Assembly: GCF_021130785.1 (NCBI RefSeq)
Contig: NC_060213.1
Location: 63,898,001-63,962,000, forward strand
Source of the DNA: Homalodisca vitripennis
Taxonomy: Eukaryota; Arthropoda; Insecta; Hemiptera; Cicadellidae
Length of the DNA: 64,000 nt
Direction of reading: 5' to 3'
Below, one piece after another: positions 1 to 10,328 of the stretch. The first letter of the stretch is position 1; each line of letters opens with the position of its first letter. The notes under the pieces are model-generated. The model saw only the letters and a list, made by a program, of their open reading frames with translations, was not told the origin of the DNA and made no database searches. The translations under genes were made by a program, and so were the position numbers.

Positions 1-786
1 CATAGTTTATATTTTTAAATATCATTAATCAATATATTAAAAAAATGGATAAACCGTTAGTATAAATAAATATTTTATTTTTACTGTGGAAACAAAAACA
101 TTTAGGTAAAACATTTTATTTCGTGGGAGAAAAAGAAACCTGAGTAAGAAAGAACCTTAATTATTAAGTACAGAAGTTATGTGAGGTAGGGGAGTTTTTA
201 CATTTGCAGTAAGTACATGGGGCCCAAGTAAATTCAATTACTGTCTTTCTTCTGTTTTCTTCTAGTTAAATGTTAGCTCTACGAGTCTAACGTGTTTAGT
301 AAACTTCTTACAGTATCATCGATTAGATTATATTTAACAGGTACAGAGCAATAAAAATAACCTGAATACATGAGGTTTCAGTAGTAATAACCGCAGAACT
401 CCATTGCATACTGTAAGTACTATTGCAAAACTAACAGAATAAAAGTTCCCCTTTTGAAAACATCATAATAACATTGTTAAACATAAAGGTTTCTTTACAT
501 ATGAGAGAACTTTTTAAAAGCAATCATCTACATTCCACCACTTTTAGTATTATTTATTAATGGGAATAAACGCCAGATATAATATGACAATAATTATAAA
601 ATGTTCCATACATGCAATACAATTTTTAAACCTTTATATTTTATATGATTTACAAGCCATAAAGGATATAAATATTACTATCGATAAAAAAGTTACTAGA
701 ATATTAATAAATGGTAAGGTAATATTCATAAATAGACAAAATATTTATTTTAACGGGCTAAAATTGGAATATATTATCGTGTACTC

Positions 787-1032
787 CTAGACGTATTTGG
801 CAGTAATACTTAGTAGCATGTAAAATATGCTTTTTAAATTTTTACCTACTACGTTGCTTTGAAAAACGGGGAATTCACTGTATATTGACCTTCCATTGTA
901 GTTATCATAATCCGGTTGATTTAAAATCAAGAGATCGACAACAGTCAAATAATACGAAACAAAATCATCGTAATCTACATGAGAGCGATATAAAGGCGGT
1001 AATAAAATTTTAACTAAGCCAGTAAAGTACAT
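787..1032 (-). pseudogene. Unidentified minus-strand coding-like fragment, unit 1 copy
   Basis: An open frame of about 81 codons on the minus strand with balanced amino-acid use (segments such as LLPPLYRSHVDYDDFVSYY and ILNQPDYDNYNGRSIY), unlike the Ile/Lys/Asn-rich noise of this AT-rich DNA. I do not recognise the family. The equivalent frame is open and slightly longer in unit 2 (24155-24439) but is broken in unit 3. It reads like one exon or a fragment of a decayed gene. A plus-strand frame at 560-790 just upstream has low-complexity composition and is probably chance. Confidence 0.3.
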
Positions 1033-1035
1033 ATA

Positions 1036-1843
1036 TGCATACTATAATGTGTGTAATTTACTTACAATCATCTCAACTTTTCAGTTATATAGTGAAATAC
1101 TAGTTATTAAAAAAAACTTTTACTGGAAAATATCTATTTTGTGGCGACCTAATAAGAAAACTGAACATTAAAAATTATTATTTATGCAGGCGTCAATACG
1201 TATGTTTACAAACTTATCATTATTGTCAGTAATAGAAATTAAATTTTTTAATGATTTTATTTCATTTTGTTTTACTTAAAAGTCCCAAACAAATCTTAAT
1301 AAATTTGCAGAAATCCATATCTTGAAAAAATAAAAAAAATATATAATATTTGATTTTGCATCAAATATGGTTTAAAAACCCTTCATAGAGACCATATTAA
1401 TATCAAGGATTTTCTTGACAAATGTTTACCAAATTCATAAATATAAACATATCTTTTAAGTTTCAATTTGGATTCATAATCCAATCATTTGGGTGGGATT
1501 AATGCATACAAATTCCTGGATTGCCAGCTAAACAATTTTTTGTTGTGAATATTTCAATTACATATATCTCATATACAGGTGAAAAGCTTTGAACATAATT
1601 TGTGAAAAAAACCAATCATAAACATAGCATTAAAATGACGTAATAACGTGACGTATTGTGTAAAGATTTTGTGATATTTTGACACTTCTTATTTTAAAAA
1701 GTCAACTGATTTGAACTTATAAGTTCCACCTAAAATACCGCTATTCGTGATAGGTAACTAACATCTCGAGTTTCTTATTATAAATCAATCATATTTGTTG
1801 TAAATATTCAATGACAACTATAATATTTAATACTAAAAGCCAC
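1036..1843. other. AT-rich spacer, nothing recognised
   Basis: No coding-like frame, RNA or mobile-element end was seen. The stretch is present in all three units. The unit 3 equivalent opens a 68-codon plus frame (51387-51593) of low-complexity composition that is disrupted in the other units. Confidence 0.5.
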
Positions 1844-3065
1844 TGTAAACTCTTCATGTCATTTATGATTATTTACCTTCAGATTTTAGGTATTTTAAAT
1901 TCAATTCCCATTATAGTCTGGTAAGAAATAAACTGTTATGATCCTGATACAGAGAAGCCGTTACAAAGTATAACAGCGCCATTACTGTTGTGTTGGATAG
2001 TTGATGAGCGCTTCTGCATCAGCCGATTTTGTAAACGATCGTCCAATAACCAATTACTACATGAGCAGTTTGGTCGTGTACTACCCATAAATATTTATTA
2101 TGCTTACAGCAGTTTTAAACTGTTTTAAGCGAAGTTTAGATAATAAAGGTAATATTCAAAGTGCACTCATTAAGGAAATATAATACAAGTTAACAAATAC
2201 TTACTGACTTATTATTCTTAGATGTTTGAGTCCAGTTAACTGGTATAGGAGCAATTAATAGCGTACTTTATCAGTTAGGTATGTTTTTTTATTAATTAAT
2301 TTTTATTCCTCTTAAACTTAGGAAATGCTTCTTTTAGGAATGAATGGAAATTTATTTTCCATAATAATCCTTTTTTAAACATTCTTGGCAATATATATAT
2401 ATATTTTTAAGTATTTATAGAATACATGGGGTTAATATTTTTCCTTTTAATGGAATATTACTCTACAAATTGAACTGTATAAGTTTATATTTTCATTGAT
2501 TAATCCTGCCATAGTAACTTAACTAAAAATAAAGGTAATTAATTAAATAAGTAATTGATTAAATCAAAATTACAAAAAAACATGCTATTAACGCACTATA
2601 CGCATGCTACTGTACGCACATTATATAGTACAGTTTATTAGTTGCATAAGGTTTGTAATTGTTAATATGGTTGAAATAAATACATAATATTTAGTTATAT
2701 GAAATTAAATTCAAAAAGAACTCATTGCTTTGTCTGCAATGTATTCTGCTATCATATATCTGCAGTGAGCCTACTTATAAACAATCTAATTTTATGTCTT
2801 ATATTTCTAAGAGGAACAATGAATATAGTTTGCGAACTATAAATTGTGGCGTGATAAAAAAGAGTGTGGCTTAGCCCGGAACCCAGCAAAGTAATATCGT
2901 TTAATGTCAACATTACCATCTGAGGATAACGAGTGTTGCTGAGTCAGCTGATCCTGTAAACGACAGGATCTACTTTAATAAACGATAGATCGAGCTGCAC
3001 CTTATCACACTTTATAAAAGTTACCAAAATACCCTATTTGTTACAGAACATTTCTACATTCAAAA
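1844..3065. repeat. Internal duplicated block A, unit 1
   Basis: Two sub-blocks (about 1844-2225 and 2840-3065) are homologous, at roughly 80-85 percent by eye, to 18990-19370 and 20262-20500 of the same unit, in the same orientation. The interval between the two sub-blocks (about 2230-2840) does not match its counterpart. The block is locally GC-richer than its surroundings and has shared phrases such as GTGGCTTAGCCCGGA and GATCGAGCTG. No ORF spans it; role unknown. Confidence 0.7.
1944..2022. other. Imperfect inverted repeat inside block A
   Basis: The arms CTGATACAGAGAAGC (1944-1958) and GCGCTTCTGCATCAG (2008-2022) can pair: CTGAT/ATCAG, one mismatch, CAG/CTG, a two-base bulge, AAGC/GCTT. 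The arrangement recurs in block B at about 19103, at 25343 and at 52270. At 46980 the right arm is damaged. No known RNA family was recognised. Confidence 0.35.
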
Positions 3066-4142
3066 TTTTTTAATTATACTTATAGTTCTACTGATCATAT
3101 AAGTGTCGATAAAAATAAATGCTTATACAAGAATAATAGGGTGATCCAACTTTACAATCAGGAATACTTCCTTGTAATTCGAAATTTAAAAATATTTAAG
3201 TTAAAATATTAATTGTATGGTACGAAATATATCAATGCAAACCTAGGTTGGTTTATCCAGCTGTAGTGAAAGACCTCGTAATGGAATAATCGAATGAATT
3301 CAACAATCGATTGATCGTTAATGCTCATTTTCACTTTTCAACCTATCATCCTGAATACTTTACGTTCACGATACAATCATGATTTAAATTATTATGGGCT
3401 TACCCAATGAAACAGAATGTGAGCAAAAAATTATGATAAGATTTAAACATGTAGAATAATCGAACGCTGAATAATATAACGAAAATAAACAACCGGAACG
3501 AAAAGAGAAATCGTCTTCGGGTCGCCTCATACTGAGATCTTATGCAGAATGGTGAGGGGGGAGTGGGGTGCCGTTACTGCCCACAATGCCAGTCTAGCAA
3601 TGATGCGTCTAGTACTATAGTATTAGATAAAATGCCACATATAATTTTAAGACCTATGTAGTATTTGCTGCAGTAAACGTTTCTTCACATTGAGCTCAAA
3701 CACCCCACCATTTGTAAATTAATAATAACTATTATTGATACACATGTGTCTTACATAACATTTATACAATTTATGTTTCATTATAACGTTATGTGAGATG
3801 CTAATAATAATGTATAAGGTTTCCTGTCACTTGTATTTCGCCCCATTAGGTCAGTTGGCACTCAAGAATTCTCTTTGGTTGAAATTCGTTCCATGGAACA
3901 TCTATGGGTGTAGTGGATTATAAACAGCAATAAAATGCAGGCTTATATGTAATAATGTGAGTTTATAATGTGAGTGTCCTGACATATTAAAGTAGGTTGA
4001 TTTAAATTCCATAGTAAAAAAGTATTACAACAGTTCGGTTATATCGTAGCCCATTTATAACAGTTTAAGGCAATTAACTATTCCAGGGATGTCCAGCGAG
4101 CTAACATTCAGTAACTATCATTAATTATATCCTATTTCGTTG
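3066..4142. other. Spacer, nothing recognised
   Basis: No convincing frame or RNA. Part of it (about 3700-3840) is weakly homologous to 21990-22140 of the same unit, extending the A/B duplication. Units 1 and 2 are near-identical here, while unit 3 is strongly diverged. Confidence 0.45.
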
Positions 4143-4277
4143 AATTAAATTTTCTTTTGTAAATATACAAAAAGAATTAAATATTAAGTTCAATAGAACT
4201 TAATATTTAATTAATCGCTAAACATCGAATAGTCCTGCTATATTATTATAATTCAATTTCAAAACAGAAATTGAACC
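4143..4277. other. Cluster of three adjacent hairpins, unit 1
   Basis: Three inverted repeats lie side by side: an imperfect one around 4150-4177 (TTCTTTTGTA / TACAAAAAGAA); a perfect 17-bp stem with a four-base loop AATA (4175-4191 with 4196-4212); and TTCAATTTC / GAAATTGAA with a six-base loop near 4252-4276. Unit 2 has the same cluster. In unit 3 about 120 bp covering it is cleanly absent. Confidence 0.6.
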
Positions 4278-5551
4278 GTGTAAGTGGCATAGATGGATAC
4301 ACCATATTTTTGTGGAATTCCGTAATTAAGGATCGACCAACACCGCTTACTTCGCACTATGGGAATTCGATACGCAGATACTCTCCTCAGACCCATGGAT
4401 CCCTGTTAAGGACATAGTTGTCCTTCCTTTCTTGAATCAGAAGTTTTCACAGTAGTAATATATGTTATTTTTGCGTTTCATTATAAACTATGGGCTCGTG
4501 TCTGCTGATAAAGATCATGTCACATTTAGAGTGTCACACGAAATCGGATTGAATGAACTACTGGCAAAATTTGAATAGAGCCAAACTTACAGCATTGTTT
4601 CTGAATTTGTTAACTAAATTCTCTAACAATTAAATAAAGTCCACTATATAACTCTAATCTTAAAAATATTTACTTATATTTTATTTATTTATATTATGGA
4701 TGTTATAGTCCCATTAACACTTATTCCACTAATTAATTGATAAGCCATATGTTTGCAATTACGCTTTTAAAATAAATAACTTTAGTTGTTACCAAGCCAA
4801 TAAAGTTTGTATAAGATAATAATATTATAATAATGAGATGTAATTATCATGGTTTTTCAGCACTATTATCCATATTCAGTGGAATATTTTATTAGGCTTT
4901 TGGCAGTTATAGAACTGTAAATATTGTATTTGTAAATCACTTTTAGAATTTGTTTGCTGAATTTGTAAATGTCTCTCTTGTGTTGGTAAGATGAAAAAAA
5001 ATGCACTATTGGTTTAAAATTTATTTATAAATAGTATGACATTTAAGTTTTTGAAAAATTTACTAAACTTATATTTGCAAAATTAAAAACAATTTCGAAC
5101 TCTAACTCTTACGTTTTTGTAATATTTGTTTTTTTCGAAATGTAATTTTTTAGATGGTTATTATTTTGTTTGTAGTAAGGTCATTGTCTTAATAAGGACG
5201 TTTCCAAACCCTGAGCTTAACGTCAAGTACCTATAATCAAACCATTAAAAACTATAAATAGTAAATAAACCCCAAATTGTGTAAGTATTATGAAGTCGGT
5301 CTATTGAAAGGAATTAAGAGATCTTTCCATTAGGACGAGGTTATTGAGAATGATTCTTTGAGGTGACCTCAAAACACATAATGGGAGACAACAAGAAGAT
5401 TGTCGGCGAGGCTATTATTGTACTACTGCAGAGTTCTTTTAAGTACCAATTACTCTCAAACTAATGAAATTATTTGGATCCAGCGTCTGGCGCTGTTTTT
5501 TCCGTACGATCTTGATTTCTTTGCCTTAAATAGGTTCATATCCAAACCAAA
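4278..5551. other. Spacer with unit-to-unit indels
   Basis: No recognisable gene. Unit 2 lacks about 4690-5635, and unit 3 lacks the equivalent of about 4520-5200. An 86-codon plus frame (5400-5660) is not maintained across units and has no recognisable domain, so it is treated as chance. Confidence 0.45.
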
Positions 5552-6010
5552 AAGCGTCCAATTAACTTTTTCCAGGCAGTATCTCCACCCTATTATACAG
5601 ATTTTCAAAGCCATAGTTATTTTTCATTATTATTTTAGAACATATATAATATTTACATAATTCCTTTAGTACATAATTATCTATAAATTTTTGTTAGTTT
5701 GAAGTTGATTATTTTTAAACATACTATATATTATTATTTAATTTAAAAAAGGAATAGATCGTTTATATAAAAAAATAATAATTATAAGCGTCAAATTAAC
5801 TTTTTCCAGGCAGTAAGGGTGGAGCTTTTATAAAGATTTTCAAAGCCATAGTTATGTTTCATTATTATTTTAGAACATATTAATATTTACTTAATACATA
5901 ATTATTTATAAATTTTTATTAGTTTGAAGTTCATTCTTATTATTTTTAAACATACTATATATTATTATTTAATTTAAAAAATGAATAAATCGTTTATATA
6001 AAAAAATGAT
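5552..6010. repeat. Tandem duplication with ~234-bp period
   Basis: The phrase AAGCGTC then ATTAACTTTTTCCAGGC occurs at 5552 and again at 5786, followed by parallel sequence. Unit 3 has one copy (from about 54622), so the duplication is specific to unit 1 or was lost elsewhere. Confidence 0.75.
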
Positions 6011-6360
6011 AATAACTTAATTTTGACATATGGAAATAAAAACGGTTAAAAATATCCACAGTATTACTTCTCGGGGGAAATAAGAAACCTGAAGAAAAAA
6101 GTAATGAACTTTAATTAGTAAGTTGCAGAAGTATATGTAAGGTAAGAGAGTTTTACATTTGCAGTAAATAGTGTTTCCAACGTAAATGCTTTCCCTTACT
6201 TCCCTCTTTTGTTTTCTTCTAGTTAAAAGTTAACTCTACGAGGTAATGTATTAAGGAAACTTCTTACAATGTTATCCTACCATACTATATATATTTAACT
6301 AGTGCAGAACTATATAAATAACTTAAATGCGTGAAGTTTTCAGTAGTAAAAGTCCAAGAG
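5940..6360. repeat. Internal copy of the unit's first ~430 bases, unit 1
   Basis: This stretch aligns with 1-430 in the same orientation: GAATAAATCG against GGATAAACCG, AAGAAACCTGA against AAAGAAACCTGA, GTTTTCTTCTAGTTAAA in both, TTTCAGTAGTAA in both. Identity is clearly lower (perhaps 75-80 percent) than between units, so this duplication is older than the array expansion. Confidence 0.7.
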
Positions 6361-6759
6361 CCGTGACAAAATTTGCATTGCACAAGTGCATACCCTAATT
6401 GTTTATGAAATCGACATGTTCAAAACCTTAAAGTGGCGAAGTTCAATCTCTTTAAATAGCTTTCTAATGGCTTTATGACTATCGTTCGAAGGTTGGTTTT
6501 AAGATTTATAAACAATATAATCCGAGAATAATCTACGTGTAATTCTACAATTTTGACCTCTACCATAATGTTAGTGTAGCGGATGATCAATTTCATTCCA
6601 ATTGCACTTGGGGGAAGATTAGATTTTATATAAAGTAAAATAATAACCATTACTAGGACACAGTAATATTTTTATCAAAACCTATTGCCAATAAATTACT
6701 TTTCTCTAACAAAGCTACCTGAATAAAAATAAAAGGAAATATATTATTCTATTCAATTC

Positions 6760-6950
6760 ATGAACAACTCTGTTTTTGGAAAATCTATGGAAAATTTGCG
6801 AAATAGATGTGATATCAAACTAGTAAATGAAGAATTTTCAATGAAACAGGCCAAGAAAACGAACTTGAAATGTTGCAATATCTTTGACGACAACTGTATG
6901 CGAGTCACATGTACAAACAAAAGGTTAAATTTATCTATTAATAGTGTTAA
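6760..6950 (+). pseudogene. Relic of Polinton/Maverick-type family-B DNA polymerase, unit 1
   Basis: The frame begins with MNNSVFGKSMENLRNR, which fits motif B (fingers region, NNSxFGK followed by MEN-R-R) of protein-primed family-B DNA polymerases of Polintons and related viruses. About 50 further residues continue in family style (a NIFDDN segment). It is a relic only: about 60 codons, no exonuclease or palm motifs nearby. A one-base loss relative to unit 2 in the codon after DDNC shifts the end of the frame. In an intact element this enzyme copies the element DNA from a protein primer. Family call rests on motif recognition, not a search. Confidence 0.6.
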
Positions 6951-7489
6951 TATATTTACAAATAAAGGTGTACGCTACTTCGTTATACCTTATTCTGGTA
7001 ATTCCTTAGTGATAAAGCTACTGAATCATTCCTGGTGGTACATAACCATTACTGCAATAAATTACCATTTAACTACAAATAACTAATTCATTATACTTGT
7101 TTGATTTGTAACGCAATTGGTATTTAAAATTGTTTATGGACCACGTCAAGCTCCCTATTTGTCCTATATAAAATATGCAAATAATCAAAGATTCTAAAAT
7201 CAGTCTGGTAGTTCATGAAGAGATTGACAGTATTAGTTTTATATTTCTACTTCTAAACGTGGTTGAAAGTATATAATAGAACAATGTTTTTTAAACTTCT
7301 ACCAATCCAATAAACTCACAAATTCATAACGCACTGATATAAGTATCACGTGGTTGGATTCTAAGGTAACTTACAATTTTTAAGTACAGTTCTCACTAAA
7401 AGGACAAAATTGGGATTTGCATGTATTTACAGTTTTTTTAATTATTTTTATTACCTTTTAATGCAACATAAAAGCCTCAAAAAGCGTAC
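6951..7489. other. AT-rich spacer, nothing recognised
   Basis: Spacer between the polymerase relic and the GC-richer relic, conserved in all units. Part of it is tandemly duplicated in unit 3 (55503-56330). Confidence 0.45.
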
Positions 7490-7758
7490 CACTAAGTCGG
7501 ATTTGCAAGAAGCAGCCTCACTGCAAGAGTAACAAGTCACAATTTGGCGACAGTATTGCTCCATTTGTCAATACAATGGGGCGTTTTTCAAGCGGTGAAT
7601 ATTGTGGAAAATGGCTTCAGCGGGACTTCCGACCTCACTGAACCTCCAGTAAATTTCACTTATTTGATGGCAAAACAAGCAATTGCAGACAACTTCCACG
7701 TCTCCAGTGTCACTGTTAGTTCTCAACTTGACTACTACACAAAAGTTTGTACTTAGCT
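7490..7758 (+). pseudogene. Unidentified GC-richer relic, unit 1
   Basis: Base composition rises to nearly half GC against AT-rich flanks. Two overlapping frames look protein-like: SDLQEAASLQEQQ from about 7497 and TEPPVNFTYLMAKQ in 7544-7756. Neither starts sensibly or matches a family I recognise. The frame change in the middle suggests a decayed coding fragment. Confidence 0.25.
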
Positions 7759-7879
7759 GTATAGCTGCCTACATAATAACGGATCATTATTTACAGTAAA
7801 ATAAATTACAACATTATCTATTTTGTTTTAAAAGTTTAAGCTATTCTGTTATTTATTACCGAACGTAGCATTGGAAAGG

Positions 7880-7918
7880 TATATATGTGTGTGTTTTTGT
7901 GTGTCTGTGTGTTTTCCA
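7880..7918. repeat. Short imperfect GT microsatellite, unit 1 (locus 1)
   Basis: A short, interrupted GT-rich tract at the position where unit 2 has about 205 bp of almost pure GT. Confidence 0.85.
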
Positions 7919-8490
7919 AGTAGGAGATTTACTTTTATATAATATTTATTGTTCACCATTTCTTATTTATTTTTCGCATCTAGTACGCTTAAGTCCTGCA
8001 GTTTATTGTAGTTATATATTTTGTTTAGAAACTCTGGGCCTCATATTTATTTGGTAACTCAGTCCCCTTATTTTAACAGCAAGAGTTGGACTATTTATTG
8101 TATTTAACTTAAGTACTTTTTTAAACTTTTTAACTTAAAAATTGTTAGTATTAATATTTCAATACTATAGGCATTTAATAATTACATTGTTATGATGGAA
8201 ATTGTGAGATTGAAATAATTATCAAATATAAAAGCCTAATTATTATTTAAATAACTGTTTAATATATACTTTATATCTTGAATAATTGAATAGTTGTATT
8301 CAGTACTTTCAAGAAATAAATTTTGTTACCAACAAATCTAAGTCAATCTACATGGTATAATATCCAGAGAATTTTACATAAATCCCCATCTTCGGTAATG
8401 ATTGGTGAAAAATCATTGTATTTGTAAAATAATTTCCTCCAATAAATATTTACTAGGAAATTGAACAAATCATTGTCCTAAGTCCTTATT
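7919..8490. other. AT-rich spacer upstream of the LINE tail
   Basis: Nothing convincing. It may contain further decayed LINE sequence, but I could not follow a frame upstream of about 8490. Confidence 0.4.
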
Positions 8491-9215
8491 GAATTGCTTA
8501 CTGAACTTATTTTTACACGCATATCTTATGGTATTACACTGTGGGGTACTTGTCCAAATTCATATTTTCAAAGATTATTTAAATTACAACAAAATCTGAT
8601 CGTATAGTCAGTAACTTAATTTCCCGAGAGTCGTGTAGAGAATTCTTTAAGAAGCTCAAATTACTGACATTGCCTGCGCTGCGCTGTACGTGCTTGAGAC
8701 GAGCATACGCGTATTCTGTCATTTCAGGTGCAACGTAGGGATGTCCATAGTTATAATAAAAGAGCTGGAGAAAACTACAGAGTTCCTCAACACAGGCTAC
8801 AACTTCATGGCCATCTCCCGTCTCAGATGGGTGTCAGATTTATCAATTGTTTACCAGAAAAAAATCAAATCTATCACAATTCAATCGAAATTCAAAAAGG
8901 CGTTGACAGAATATTTAATAGCAACCACATTTTATTCCCTGGGCGAGTTCTTGGAACACAGCATCCAACGTTGCCAGAGCTGAAAGACGTGGGGAGCAAT
9001 AGGGTGTGCGGCTCAGTTGATATGAAAGGTTTTAAAATATGTTTATATGTATAGTTGTAAAATTTATTGAATACATTTCTTTATTTGAAATTTTATTTTA
9101 ATTTTAAATATTTTATACATGACGAAGCTTATTGGCTGAAAAATAGGATTCGTGACGCATGTTATGCAGTTATGTATAAATGTTAAATAATGACAATAAA
9201 GAACTATTGAATTGA
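8491..9215 (+). pseudogene. 5'-truncated LINE reverse-transcriptase tail with 3' end, unit 1
   Basis: The frame around 8521-8607 reads RISYGITLWGTCPN then FKLQQN, typical of the region just after the RT domain in CR1/jockey-type LINE ORF2. After internal stops and frame changes it continues at 8728-9054 with RRDVHSYNKRAGENYRVPQH, HRL and a LPEKNQ segment, the usual C-terminal tail of these proteins. The 3' end carries AATAAA and closes with CTATTGAATTGATT, a short-repeat LINE terminus. The catalytic RT and endonuclease are absent, so it is dead on arrival. The same truncation in all three units means insertion preceded the array. Confidence 0.7.
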
Positions 9216-9949
9216 TTCTAAAAAATTCACAGACATTTATCAATAGTGAACACAAAATTCCGTAACTAACAAGCTGTTACTACGTTTGAGATAAGCCCGG
9301 CGTGACATGTCAACAATACAAGATCGTATAATACTTGTCAGTAACACACCACTAACATCCTTTATAGATATAATTACCTTAGGCTTAGAATATCTATATC
9401 AGATTTGGTCATACATTTATCTTAACAAGTGACTATAAGTGTTTATAGGTGACCCAATGGCTACGTAGTATATACCAAACACTCACTATTTTGTATAAAT
9501 TACTCTTAAAACCGGAAATTTTCACTATGCAACAATAGTTTTACCTTTCACACAAAGCTTTATTTCTAAGCCCTGTTCAGACAGAAATTTTCTCTCGGTT
9601 TTTGCTCAGGTGGAAAACAGGGTACTTTTGTATTAAGCTGGAGGCTAGATCTGAATTAATACCATAAATATCCTTGCTCAATATGTCTTTAATCTATCAA
9701 CACTTTTTGAAAAATATAATAGTATTTCGGTCTTTAGGTTTTATTTTAAGACTTTCCGTTGAGATTTTCAACAGAGATAAGCTTTAAAAATTTGGGCCAT
9801 GCAAAATTCAGTAGAATTTTATAAGGGGATTACTAAAATATTTTTATAATAATAGATTTCCATTGTTTAATGAAACTTTGTGTTACTATGGTTTTATTTC
9901 AGTTAATCAAATTATAACATAAATCAATATTTTTTTTAAAATACTGGCT
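9216..9949. other. Spacer, nothing recognised
   Basis: No coding-like frame. By eye units 1 and 2 differ at about 14 places in 9280-9700, which serves as a local neutral yardstick for the better-conserved ORF that follows. Confidence 0.45.
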
Positions 9950-10165
9950 TTAATTAGTTATACCATCACGGAGAAAACTTTCTATACAACTATCAATTTC
10001 TCGACTGGCATACATTTTAAATCTGAAGTTTGTATTTTCCAATAAATTCATACTTACATATAGATTCCGCATTTCGGATGAATTTTCTTTTACTTGGCAA
10101 TTTTTAAATGAATGTTCGTAGATAATTAAATAAAATTTAATTTTATGTGGTAGGAACAAATTATA
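9950..10165 (-). other. Well-conserved minus-strand ORF of unknown function, unit 1
   Basis: An open frame of about 70 codons ends at 9950 and is bounded upstream by a TAG at 10168-10166. The first ATG lies inside, at MRNLYVSMNLLENT. The translation is identical between units 1 and 2, whose only difference here is a synonymous TGT/TGC, and has a single Asp to Asn change in unit 3. A splice-donor-like ATGTAAGTA sits within it, so it might be an exon. No family recognised. Conservation is above the local average but the numbers are small, so it may be chance. Confidence 0.3.
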
Positions 10166-10175
10166 CTACAAATTA

Positions 10176-10328
10176 CTAAGTTAATGGTTTTTTTATAGAA
10201 AGAGGTATCCGAGACATAGGGTATGATTTTTCTTGATCGGTCAACAAGACAAACTCAGCTGCTGTGTCGGAAATATAATTAATTAGGACCAAACATCCCC
10301 GCACTTTTTTCCAAATATGATGTAAGTG
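10176..10328 (-). pseudogene. Short protein-like minus-strand fragment next to the conserved ORF
   Basis: A 50-codon open frame with protein-like composition (segments ISDTAAEFVLLTDQEKSY and MSRIPLSIKKPL), just upstream on the minus strand of the ORF at 9950-10165 and in another frame. In unit 2 the Leu-Leu of FVLLT becomes a TAG stop and a T-run length change shifts the end, so it is not maintained. It could be another decayed exon of the same unknown gene. Confidence 0.25.

Noticed and set aside
5400..5660. 86-codon plus-strand frame
   Set aside because: AT-driven composition, not conserved in units 2 or 3.
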